Part shown: positions 1-5,801 of the stretch, one piece after another
Numbering within the stretch: position 1 is the stretch's first letter
How the letters are laid out: every line of letters starts with the position of its first letter
Source: an uncultured Eggerthella sp.
GTDB taxonomy: Bacteria > Actinomycetota > Coriobacteriia > Coriobacteriales > Eggerthellaceae
Direction: 5' to 3'
Length of the DNA stretch: 5,801 nt
NCBI GenBank assembly: GCA_900551155.1
Contig: URVA01000091.1
Location: forward strand, 1-5,801
Position numbers and translations under genes: made by a program
The notes under the pieces: model-generated
Databases searched by the model: none
The model's input: only the letters and a program-made list of their open reading frames with translations
Told to the model about the DNA's origin: nothing

Positions 1-43
1 TTGTGGCTTCTATCGCGATCGTGAGGTTATCCAGACCGCTTAG
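1..43 (+). CDS. rpmF: 50S ribosomal protein L32, C-terminal end (partial)
   Basis: Only the 3' end of this gene is present. From base 2 the frame reads CGFYRDREVIQTA and then a TAG stop at 41-43; base 1 belongs to the preceding codon. The cysteine followed by G-F/Y-Y-R-x-R-E-V-I matches the last metal-binding cysteine and C-terminus of the zinc-ribbon form of bacterial L32, a small protein of the large ribosomal subunit. Finding rpmF directly upstream of plsX is a widespread bacterial arrangement and supports the call, which otherwise rests on only 13 residues. The gene is followed 24 bases later by a strong intrinsic terminator, so most of its transcripts probably end there. Confidence 0.85.
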   Translation, partial: CGFYRDREVIQTA

Positions 44-67
44 TGCATGCCAGTATTGGTGAATTGC

Positions 68-95
68 ATCCCCCGGCGATGACCGGGGGATTTTT
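68..95 (+). terminator. Rho-independent terminator after rpmF
   Basis: A perfect 9-bp inverted repeat pairs bases 68-76 (ATCCCCCGG) with 83-91 (CCGGGGGAT), closing a 6-base loop CGATGA. The GC-rich stem runs straight into a T tract at 91-95. This is a textbook intrinsic terminator. It separates rpmF from plsX. I could not find a convincing promoter between it and the plsX start: TATATG at 95-100 resembles a -10 box but has no -35 box at a proper distance. plsX may therefore rely partly on readthrough. Confidence 0.9.
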
Positions 96-125
96 ATATG
101 TACGCTTTTTGCCCGTTTTCCCTTG

Positions 126-132
126 AAGGAGA
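126..132 (+). promoter_or_regulatory. Shine-Dalgarno site that fixes the plsX start
   Basis: AAGGAGA lies 4-5 bases before the ATG at 137. It decides between two in-frame starts. The upstream ATG at 98 would overlap the T tract of the terminator, has no purine-rich site before it, and would add 13 residues (MYAFCPFSLEGET) that do not resemble a PlsX N-terminus. The ATG at 137 gives the expected beginning, with the first beta strand VIAVD near residue 6. Confidence 0.9.
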
Positions 133-136
133 AACC

Positions 137-1132
137 ATGTCCGAAAACGTAGTAATTGCAGTTGATGTCCTTGGGGGCGATCATGGTCCTCGTGTGGTAC
201 TTCCTGGAATTGAACAGGCGCTTGAAGAAGATCCTAATCTTGAAGTAATCGCCTGCGGTCCCGAGGATGTTGTAGTGCCTTTTGCTGAGGCGCATGAGCG
301 TGTTCGTGCTCAGGTTACAACTGAAGAAATTACTATGGATGAACATCCTGCAAATGCGGTGCGTAAGAAAAAGGATTCAAGCCTTGTAGTAGGTAATCGT
401 CTTGTGAAAGAGGGAGAAGCAGGGGGCTTTTTCTCGGCAGGTTCAACCGGAGCGTGTCTTGCTGCGGCAACTTTAGTCGTTGGTCGTATTAAAGGCGTAG
501 CTCGTCCTGCACTGTGCACCATTTTGCCTTCTCCTGCAAAGCCTGTCGTTATGTGCGATGTGGGAGCAAATGCAGATTGCAAGGCATCTTATTTGGTGCA
601 ATTTGCTCAGATGGCTATTCCTTATGCGGAAAAAGTTGTTGGCATTACCGAACCAAAAGTTGCTCTTCTCAATATTGGTGAAGAAGAGACGAAGGGATCG
701 AAGTTTGCTCAAGAAGCTCATGAATTGTTGCGCGAATCAGTTCCTCAATTTGTGGGCAACGCTGAAGGTCGCGACCTTTTGACGGGCGAATTTGATGTTA
801 TCGTTACCGATGGATTTACGGGCAATGTATGTCTTAAAACCATCGAAGGTGCTGCATCAGTTCTCTTTAAGAGCATTAAAGAGGTAATGATGAAAAACAC
901 CATGACTAAACTTGGTGCGCTTACCCTTAAAGGTGGTCTTGGTGAACTGAAAAATAGCCTTTCTGCCGACGAATATGGTGGAGCTCCTATTCTTGGCGTA
1001 AAGGGTGCTTGCTTGGTTGGACATGGTTCATCTAACGAAACAGCCATTAAAAATGGCATTTTGGTTGCAGCACGCACGGTTCGTTTGGATGTTTCGGGAA
1101 TAATTGCCCAGACTGTGTCACCAGCTGAATAG
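137..1132 (+). CDS. plsX: Phosphate acyltransferase PlsX (acyl-ACP:phosphate acyltransferase)
   Basis: PlsX converts acyl-ACP and phosphate to acyl-phosphate, the acyl donor used by the membrane acyltransferase PlsY to make lysophosphatidic acid. It is a peripheral membrane enzyme that starts phospholipid synthesis in most bacteria. The 331-residue product has the usual family length (B. subtilis PlsX is 333). Recognisable family motifs occur in order: IAVDVLGGDHGP at 7-18 (the common form is AVDAMGGDHAP), AVRKKKDSS at 74-82, SAGSTGA at 100-106, DVGANADCK at 141-149, NIGEEETKG at 179-187, GNAEGRD at 207-213, TDGFTGNVCLKT at 224-235, EYGGAPILG at 279-287 and HGSSN at 296-300. No signal peptide or membrane segment is evident. 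The ATG at 137 is chosen because of its Shine-Dalgarno site. The gene lies between rpmF and rnc, a common neighbourhood, but without the fab genes or acpP that often follow it in Firmicutes. Function is secure from motifs and length. Confidence 0.97.
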   Translation: MSENVVIAVDVLGGDHGPRVVLPGIEQALEEDPNLEVIACGPEDVVVPFAEAHERVRAQVTTEEITMDEHPANAVRKKKDSSLVVGNRLVKEGEAGGFFSAGSTGACLAAATLVVGRIKGVARPALCTILPSPAKPVVMCDVGANADCKASYLVQFAQMAIPYAEKVVGITEPKVALLNIGEEETKGSKFAQEAHELLRESVPQFVGNAEGRDLLTGEFDVIVTDGFTGNVCLKTIEGAASVLFKSIKEVMMKNTMTKLGALTLKGGLGELKNSLSADEYGGAPILGVKGACLVGHGSSNETAIKNGILVAARTVRLDVSGIIAQTVSPAE

Positions 1133-1144
1133 GTTGGGTACAAT
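1115..1144 (+). promoter_or_regulatory. Possible weak promoter for rnc-smc-ftsY
   Basis: TACAAT at 1139-1144 differs from the -10 consensus by one base. GTGTCA at 1115-1120 matches four of six positions of the -35 consensus, with an 18-base spacer. The -35 part lies inside the last codons of plsX. Transcription would start near 1151, giving a leader of about 28 bases before the TTG start of rnc. Such matches arise by chance, and the operon could equally be read from upstream, so this is only a candidate. Confidence 0.27.
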
Positions 1145-1170
1145 CTAGATAAGCTATTGTGATTAGTAAC

Positions 1171-1174
1171 GGAG
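1171..1174 (+). promoter_or_regulatory. Ribosome binding site supporting the TTG start of rnc
   Basis: GGAG at 1171-1174 sits four bases before TTG at 1179, which is short, and its pairing with 16S rRNA is only four bases. An in-frame TAA at 1167-1169 rules out any earlier start. No in-frame ATG or GTG occurs in the first 18 codons, and the next in-frame TTG at 1230 would cut into the first helix of the RNase III fold. TTG 1179 is therefore the only reasonable start, and initiation is probably weak. Confidence 0.8.
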
Positions 1175-1178
1175 TGCG

Positions 1179-2021
1179 TTGAAAGAACAGCTAGAACATA
1201 CTGAAAAACTTAATCGAGCGGAAGAGATTTTGGGCTACCAATTCTCTGATCGTTCATTGCTTCTTGCTGCGCTCACGCACCCTTCTGCTGCGGAAGGTCA
1301 TTCTATTTCTGATTCGTATGAGCGTTTAGAGTTTCTAGGCGATAGCATTTTAGGCGCTATCGTTTCCTATGAAGCCTTTCATGCGTATCCAGACCTTAAC
1401 GAAGGTGGCCTTACCCGCATCAAGGTTTCCCTGGTATCAGGGGCATCTCTTTCTAAAGTGGCAAGCGATTTAGGAATTGCAGACGTTATCTTTTTCGGAT
1501 CTTCTGAGCGAGGCACGGGAAGGCGCGGTCTGCATTCTGCGCTTGAAAATGTATATGAATCTTTGGTTGCGGCCCTCTATCTTGATGGAGGTTTAGCGCC
1601 CGCAATTGCCTTTGTAAAGCGTACGCTCATTGTTCGTATGAGCGCTGATATGGCAAAAGAGCCAGAAAATCCTAAAAGTGTCTTACAGGAACGCTTACAA
1701 GAAGATGGCATAACGCCAACATATCGTCTTGTTGAAACACAGGGGCCTCCTCACGACAGAACGTTTGTTACGCAAGTCTTTGTGGGCGTGCAATCTATCG
1801 CTCGCGGTGTTGGCAGAACGAAAAAAGAATCGGAAAGCCAAGCTGCTAAATCTGCTCTTGAAGTATTAAGCTCGTTTTTTGAGGCAAAAGATTCCAAAGA
1901 TAAGAAACGTAAAGCTGATGCTCGTGCAGCGGTAAAGGCAGCAAAGGCAGAAGAAAAAGCTCGCCGTCAAGCTGCGCAACGCGCAAAGAAGCAAAAGAAA
2001 CAGCAACAGCAACAGCAATAA
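1179..2021 (+). CDS. rnc: Ribonuclease III with a long basic C-terminal tail
   Basis: RNase III cleaves double-stranded RNA in the cytoplasm, chiefly pre-rRNA stems and some mRNAs, and acts as a Mg2+-dependent dimer. The 280-residue product has the nuclease domain at about 12-155, with the signature ERLEFLGDS at 48-56, and a dsRNA-binding domain at about 164-232 (start NPKSVLQE; end with GRTKKESESQAAKSAL at 212-227). With a constant offset of 10 from E. coli numbering, E48, E51, D55, E75 and E127 match E38, E41, D45, E65 and E117. The position of the metal ligand D114, however, is N124 (codon AAT, 1548-1550). Some RNases III of other phyla, as I recall Bacteroidota, also carry Asn here, so the enzyme is probably active. 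Residues 236-280 form a Lys/Arg/Ala/Gln-rich tail ending in six glutamines, beyond the usual end of the family (about 225-250 residues). The start is TTG, fixed by an upstream in-frame stop. smc follows after 12 bases, which suggests one transcript. Confidence 0.96.
   Translation: MKEQLEHTEKLNRAEEILGYQFSDRSLLLAALTHPSAAEGHSISDSYERLEFLGDSILGAIVSYEAFHAYPDLNEGGLTRIKVSLVSGASLSKVASDLGIADVIFFGSSERGTGRRGLHSALENVYESLVAALYLDGGLAPAIAFVKRTLIVRMSADMAKEPENPKSVLQERLQEDGITPTYRLVETQGPPHDRTFVTQVFVGVQSIARGVGRTKKESESQAAKSALEVLSSFFEAKDSKDKKRKADARAAVKAAKAEEKARRQAAQRAKKQKKQQQQQQ
2001..2018 (+). repeat. Three CAGCAA units encoding hexaglutamine
   Basis: CAGCAA is repeated three times in tandem just before the TAA stop of rnc and encodes Gln275-Gln280. 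The unit is six bases, so copy-number changes keep the frame and alter only the length of the glutamine run. It ends 15 bases before the smc start codon. Confidence 0.9.
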
Positions 2022-2028
2022 AAGGGGT
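2021..2028 (+). promoter_or_regulatory. Ribosome binding site of smc
   Basis: AAAGGGGT begins on the last base of the rnc stop codon and ends five bases before the GTG start of smc. It is the only purine-rich site there and supports the GTG over later in-frame ATG codons, which would remove the first beta strand of the ATPase head. Its position on the rnc stop allows translational coupling of the two genes. Confidence 0.7.
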
Positions 2029-2033
2029 ACTCT

Positions 2034-5000
2034 GTGTATCTGAAGTCACTCACGTTAAAGGGTTTTAAATCCTTTGCAGATCGTACTGTTATGAAGTTCG
2101 AACCTGGTGTGGCAGCTATTGTTGGTCCTAATGGTTCTGGTAAATCTAATATCTCTGATGCCGTTTTGTGGGTTTTGGGCGAACGTAACGCAAAAAACCT
2201 GCGTGGTCAGTCTATGGAAGACGTTATTTTTGCTGGTTCTTCTGCGCGCAAACCTGTATCTGTTGCTGAAGTCGAATTGTTACTTGATAACTCCGATGGT
2301 ACGCTTCCTGTTGATTTTGCTGAAGTTTCCATTGGTAGACGTATGTATCGCAGTGGCGAAAGCGAATACCTGGTAAACGGTAACGTCGTTCGCCGCATGG
2401 ACGTTCTTGATATTCTTCACGATTCTGGTTTAGGTACGGGTACCAACTCCATTATTTCTCAGGGTAATTTGGATTCAGTTTTATCTTCGCGCCCCGAAGA
2501 TCGTCGCGCTTTGATTGAAGAAGCTGCTGGCATTTTGAAACACAAGGAGCGCAAGGCTAAGTCTGAACGCAAATTAGCACAAATGGATGCCCACTTAGAT
2601 CGCGTACATGACATTACAGCAGAAGTAGAGCGTCAGCTAAAGCCTCTTGAACGCAAGGCTCGCAAGGCGCGTACTTATGAAACGCTTTCGGCTGAATTAA
2701 AAGAAGTAAAGCTTCAGCTTGCAGTAGACGATTTGCGTGTTTTGCAAAAGCGCTGGGATGCAACACTTTCTCAAGAAGGTGAATTAAGTGCCGAACAGCA
2801 ACGCGTAAAAGAGGAATTAGCGCAAGCTGAAAAAACTCTCGATGAGCTTCAGCAAACACTTCACGATCGCGGAAGCCAAGAATCAACTCTTAATGATCGT
2901 TATCGTCGTGCTCAGGCTTGTTTTGAGCGTCTGAATTCTACTGCGTTAGTGGTGCGAGAAAAACGAAGTGGCTTTATTTCCGAGGCTGAGCGTTTAACTC
3001 GTTATGTAGAAGAGGGACGTGTTCGTCGCGCTGCAGCGCAAAAGGAACTTGAAACCGCTCGTAGTGCTTCTGAGGAAGCACAGAGTGCCTACACTAAAGC
3101 GCAGGCTACTTTAGATTCTCTTGAATCGGATCACAAGAATCAAACGCAACAGCGAAATGCTCTGCGTAAACAAATTGATACGTTGATGTCTGAACAGCGT
3201 GGTTTAATTCATCGTCAGGAAACTATTCAGGCAACCCAGGCAGCACTTCACGAAAACCTTTCAGAAAAGCGTGCACGAGCACAAGTTATTGATGCTCATG
3301 TTGCCGATGCACAAAAACGCCTTGAAGCAGCACAGGCACAAGCCGAAGAACTTGAACAAAGCGCAAAAGAACTTTCCGATCAATACGAGCAGGTTCGTGC
3401 TGAAGAAGTTTCTGCACGTGAGCAACTCAATAGTCTTGTAGTGGCGCGCGATCAAGGCAGAAAAGCGCTTGATGAAGCTCGTCAGGCCTACACGCAGGCT
3501 TCAGCAGAGCGAACAGCGCTCGAGGAATTAGAACGCGCAAGCGAATCGTCTAATCCCTTGCTTGCGGAATTATTGGAGAAACGCGATGAAGTTGCTCCTG
3601 CTTCCATTTTGCTTACGCATGCTATTCAGGCATCCTCTGAGCTTGATATGGTAGTTGAGCTTTTGCTGGGCGATGATATCCATGGATTGCTTACCCAGAA
3701 CAATGAAAACGCTCAGGCGCTTGCAAACCGTGCCCTTTCTTCTTCGGCGTATGGTGACGCAATTGTATTTGGCGCTGGTTTTAACTATGGCAAAGATGCG
3801 TTAGCCAATGAAGCTGCTCGGTCTGCATCTGATAGCTTGGAATTATCAAACGAAGCACTTCCGTATCGTCGCTTAATTGATGAACTTGAAATTAAACCTG
3901 AGTACACCAATCGAATGAGGGCGTTGCTAGGCGATGTTTATGTGGTCGACACGTTATCTTCGGCGCTCGAGGCGCAGGCAAACACGAATGTGTCTGTTCG
4001 CTTTGTTTCGCTAGATGGGGCAGTGGTCTACCCGAATGGAAAGATTCTGGTAGCTCACCGCTCAGAAGAAGAAAAGAGCAACAGCGCCCTTGCGCGTAGA
4101 CGTGCTCTTGCTCAGGCTCGTACCCAAGAAAAAGCCGCTGGTGCAACGTATGAGCAAAAACAACAGGAAAATGAAGCGCTCGAAGCACAGCTGCGTAATG
4201 TACAAACTGAATCTCTAAAACTTTCAGAAGTGGTTGCGAACTTGAAGGGTAGGAGTGAATCTGCGCAAAGAGACGCTGCCCAATCAAAACAAACCGTTAC
4301 TGAATTGTCTGGGGAATTAGAAAAGCTTTTACAAGAGCAGAAGGAAAACGAAGCGTTTTTGGCAAAAGCGCAACCCGATTCTGATGAGCTAGAAAAGGAA
4401 TTGACCCAGGTTCTTGCGAAGCTTTCTATCAATAAAGATAAGGTTGCCGAATTAGAGCAAACGCTCTCGCCACTTCGTCGTAGTATTGTGGCTCTTTCTG
4501 AAAAAGTAAGTGATGCGCGTCTTGAAACCGCGCGTTTATCTGAGCGTTTGGCTTACGCGCAGCGTATGGAGCAAACCCGTCAGCAAGAAATCACTTCTTC
4601 TGCTCGTGAAGACGAAGCATCCAGTAGGCGAATTGGCATTGCACGTGGTGCAGCATATCGTGCTGATGCGCTGTTGGCCACTCTTGCTTCGCTTTCTGAT
4701 GCAGCATCGCTTCTTTCTGTTCGTTTAGAACAGGAATCTCAGTCAGAGCAGCAGGCATCGCGTGAATTGCACGATAAAATTGCTGAAGCTACGCGAACTT
4801 CCCGCGAAGTTCATCAGCGTTTTGAAGGGTGCAGCGCCAAGTTGGCTGATGTGCGCATCGAAAAGGGTCGTTTAGAGATCCAGGTAGATGCGGGCATTAA
4901 GGCGATCGTTGAAGATTGCGCAACTCCGCTTGAGCAGGCACTTACCTTAGAACAATTGGAAGATCGTGCGTTTGCGGAAGATACGTGCGCTTCTCTTGAG

Positions 5001-5630
5001 CGTCGCATTAAGAATATGGGCACCATTAATCCTGATGCTGCTCAGGAATTCGAAGAAGTTCAAGAGCGTTATACGTATCTTTCTTCTCAGTTAGAAGATA
5101 TGCGCCTTGCTCGTAAATCGCTCGCGCGCATTGTGAATGTAATTGATGAGCGTATGCGTACCGATTTTGTTCGTACCTTTGAACAGGTAAATGACAATTT
5201 CTCTGAAATATTCTCGACGCTTTTCCCTGGTGGACATGCGCATCTTTCTTTGCTTGATCCTGACGATTTGGAACACACTGGTGTTGATGTAAATGCTCAA
5301 CCAATTGGTAAGCGTGTTAAGAAAATGTCGCTGCTTTCAGGTGGCGAAAAATCTATGACCGCTATGGCGCTGTTGTTTGCGGTGTATCGTATTCGCCAGA
5401 CGCCATTTTATATCTTAGACGAGGTTGAAGCTGCGCTTGACGATACCAATCTGCGTCGTTTGATTGCCTACCTTAATGTTATCCGCGATCAAACTCAGTT
5501 CATAATGATTACCCACCAGCGTCGCACGATGGAATCAGCAGATATACTGTATGGTGTTTCCATGCAAGCCGATGGCATTACTAAGGTGGTAAGTCAGAAA
5601 CTGGATAATGCTCAGCGCAAGGAGGGCTAA
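2034..5630 (+). CDS. smc: Chromosome segregation ATPase SMC (condensin subunit)
   Basis: SMC dimerises and, with ScpA and ScpB (not in this window), forms the condensin that organises and segregates the chromosome by ATP-driven loop formation. The 1198-residue product is close to the usual length (B. subtilis 1186). The N-terminal head carries Walker A GPNGSGKSN (31-39), R57 at the arginine-finger position, and a Q-loop at ISQGNLD (141-147). A first coiled-coil arm spans about 170-505, the hinge about 517-677, and a second arm about 680-1035. The C-terminal head has the ABC signature LLSGGEKS (1100-1107), Walker B FYILDE with D1129 and E1130, D-loop ALDD (1134-1137) and switch histidine H1161. 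All ATPase residues are intact. The hinge is recognisable only by its pattern and lacks the usual glycine-rich end. The LLSGGEKS and DDTNLRRL forms resemble actinobacterial SMC. The start is GTG with AAAGGGGT before it. ftsY begins directly after the stop. Confidence 0.97.
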   Translation: MYLKSLTLKGFKSFADRTVMKFEPGVAAIVGPNGSGKSNISDAVLWVLGERNAKNLRGQSMEDVIFAGSSARKPVSVAEVELLLDNSDGTLPVDFAEVSIGRRMYRSGESEYLVNGNVVRRMDVLDILHDSGLGTGTNSIISQGNLDSVLSSRPEDRRALIEEAAGILKHKERKAKSERKLAQMDAHLDRVHDITAEVERQLKPLERKARKARTYETLSAELKEVKLQLAVDDLRVLQKRWDATLSQEGELSAEQQRVKEELAQAEKTLDELQQTLHDRGSQESTLNDRYRRAQACFERLNSTALVVREKRSGFISEAERLTRYVEEGRVRRAAAQKELETARSASEEAQSAYTKAQATLDSLESDHKNQTQQRNALRKQIDTLMSEQRGLIHRQETIQATQAALHENLSEKRARAQVIDAHVADAQKRLEAAQAQAEELEQSAKELSDQYEQVRAEEVSAREQLNSLVVARDQGRKALDEARQAYTQASAERTALEELERASESSNPLLAELLEKRDEVAPASILLTHAIQASSELDMVVELLLGDDIHGLLTQNNENAQALANRALSSSAYGDAIVFGAGFNYGKDALANEAARSASDSLELSNEALPYRRLIDELEIKPEYTNRMRALLGDVYVVDTLSSALEAQANTNVSVRFVSLDGAVVYPNGKILVAHRSEEEKSNSALARRRALAQARTQEKAAGATYEQKQQENEALEAQLRNVQTESLKLSEVVANLKGRSESAQRDAAQSKQTVTELSGELEKLLQEQKENEAFLAKAQPDSDELEKELTQVLAKLSINKDKVAELEQTLSPLRRSIVALSEKVSDARLETARLSERLAYAQRMEQTRQQEITSSAREDEASSRRIGIARGAAYRADALLATLASLSDAASLLSVRLEQESQSEQQASRELHDKIAEATRTSREVHQRFEGCSAKLADVRIEKGRLEIQVDAGIKAIVEDCATPLEQALTLEQLEDRAFAEDTCASLERRIKNMGTINPDAAQEFEEVQERYTYLSSQLEDMRLARKSLARIVNVIDERMRTDFVRTFEQVNDNFSEIFSTLFPGGHAHLSLLDPDDLEHTGVDVNAQPIGKRVKKMSLLSGGEKSMTAMALLFAVYRIRQTPFYILDEVEAALDDTNLRRLIAYLNVIRDQTQFIMITHQRRTMESADILYGVSMQADGITKVVSQKLDNAQRKEG
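5619..5626 (+). promoter_or_regulatory. Strong Shine-Dalgarno site of ftsY inside the end of smc
   Basis: AAGGAGGG lies within the last codons of smc (encoding Lys-Glu-Gly) and contains the full AGGAGG core, five bases before the ATG at 5631. This is the best ribosome binding site in the window. It fixes the ftsY start and implies that ribosomes finishing smc and those starting ftsY meet at the same place. Confidence 0.88.
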
Positions 5631-5801
5631 ATGGGCTTCTTTGAAAAAATAAATGCTGGTCTTTCTCGTTCACGCGAACGTCTGAAAGAACAGATGAACA
5701 TTCTTCTTGATCGTGGTCCCGATGTTGATGAAGAATTCTGGGAAACGCTTGAAGAAACGCTTATTTTGGCTGACTTGGGTGCCAGTGCTGCTGATGAAAT
5801 T
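5631..5801 (+). CDS. ftsY: Signal recognition particle receptor FtsY, N-terminal part (partial)
   Basis: FtsY is the membrane-associated GTPase that receives the SRP-ribosome complex and delivers nascent membrane proteins to the Sec translocon. Only 57 codons are present; the gene runs off the window and the GTPase (G) domain is not visible. The sequence opens MGFFEKINAGLSRSRERLK, the usual amphipathic start of FtsY, and continues into the N domain with FWETLEETLILADLG (about 37-51), matching the family pattern L-E-E-x-L-I-x-A-D-x-G. There is no long acidic A domain such as that of E. coli, so the protein begins almost directly with the N domain, as in many Gram-positive forms. It starts on the base after the smc stop codon. 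The position after smc is a well-known arrangement and strengthens the call. Confidence 0.92.
   Translation, partial: MGFFEKINAGLSRSRERLKEQMNILLDRGPDVDEEFWETLEETLILADLGASAADEI

Noticed and set aside
27..35. TTATCCAGA resembling a DnaA box
   Set aside because: One mismatch to the core consensus, a single copy, and inside the rpmF codons for conserved residues.
98..136. In-frame ATG at 98 as an alternative plsX start
   Set aside because: It sits in the T tract end of the terminator, has no ribosome binding site, and adds 13 residues unlike PlsX. ATG 137 has AAGGAGA at proper spacing.
863..883. Perfect 8-bp inverted repeat CTCTTTAA / TTAAAGAG with a 5-base loop inside plsX
   Set aside because: It is AT-rich, lies in well-conserved coding sequence (LFKSIKE), has no T tract, and such repeats occur by chance in a window of this size.
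1340..1362. 7-bp inverted repeat CGATAGC / GCTATCG with a 9-base loop in rnc, considered as an RNase III autoregulation site
   Set aside because: The stem is far shorter than the roughly two helical turns RNase III prefers, and it encodes the conserved signature region, so coding constraint explains it.
2432..2445. Palindrome-like GGTACGGGTACC in smc
   Set aside because: It encodes Gly-Thr-Gly-Thr of the conserved head region; repeated codons account for it.
3892..4432. Long antisense open frames opposite smc (and similar ones opposite plsX)
   Set aside because: They have no ribosome binding sites, their translations are low-complexity Ser/Leu/Cys-rich, and they lie opposite a gene with clear conserved motifs.
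4795..4812. 6-bp inverted repeat GAACTT / AAGTTC in smc
   Set aside because: Short, inside coiled-coil coding sequence, with no terminator T tract or known site.
1..5801. Search for an undescribed system, mobile element, CRISPR array, tRNA or parS site
   Set aside because: Every coding segment belongs to a known housekeeping family in a familiar order; no direct-repeat arrays, terminal inverted repeats, transposase motifs, cloverleaf or TGTTTCACGTGAAACA-like site were seen.

Overview
The window is a compact piece of bacterial housekeeping chromosome. All genes lie on the + strand, in the order rpmF (3' end only) - plsX - rnc - smc - ftsY (5' end only). Several protein details point to Actinomycetota: the SMC C-terminal head has the LLSGGEKS signature and a Walker B followed by EVEAALDDTNLRRL, and the N-terminal arm begins QLKPLERKARKAR. 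Rough sampling by eye puts G+C in the mid to high forties, low for that phylum. Together these suggest a lower-GC member of class Coriobacteriia (Atopobium/Lancefieldella-like). This assignment is inference from motifs and composition and was not tested by any search.

Layout. Bases 1-43 encode the last 13 residues of ribosomal protein L32. A strong intrinsic terminator follows at 68-95, then a short leader with a good Shine-Dalgarno site in front of plsX (137-1132), which encodes phosphate acyltransferase of phospholipid synthesis. A 46-base gap holds a possible weak promoter and the ribosome binding site of rnc (1179-2021, TTG start), which encodes RNase III. Only 12 bases separate rnc from smc (2034-5630, GTG start), the chromosome condensation ATPase. 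ftsY (SRP receptor GTPase) starts on the base right after the smc stop codon, and the window ends 57 codons into it.

The genes share a conserved neighbourhood rather than one pathway: translation (L32), membrane lipid synthesis (PlsX), dsRNA processing (RNase III), chromosome segregation (SMC) and membrane protein targeting (FtsY). In many Firmicutes, fabD, fabG and acpP lie between plsX and rnc; here plsX is followed directly by rnc. The tight rnc-smc-ftsY spacing suggests co-transcription and probable translational coupling.

I see no mobile element, CRISPR array, tRNA or rRNA, and no gene-free stretch longer than 100 bases. No undescribed multi-gene system is visible. The points worth a second look are within known proteins: an Asp-to-Asn change at a metal-site position of RNase III, a long basic Ala/Gln-rich tail ending in six glutamines on the same protein, and an SMC hinge lacking the usual conserved glycines.
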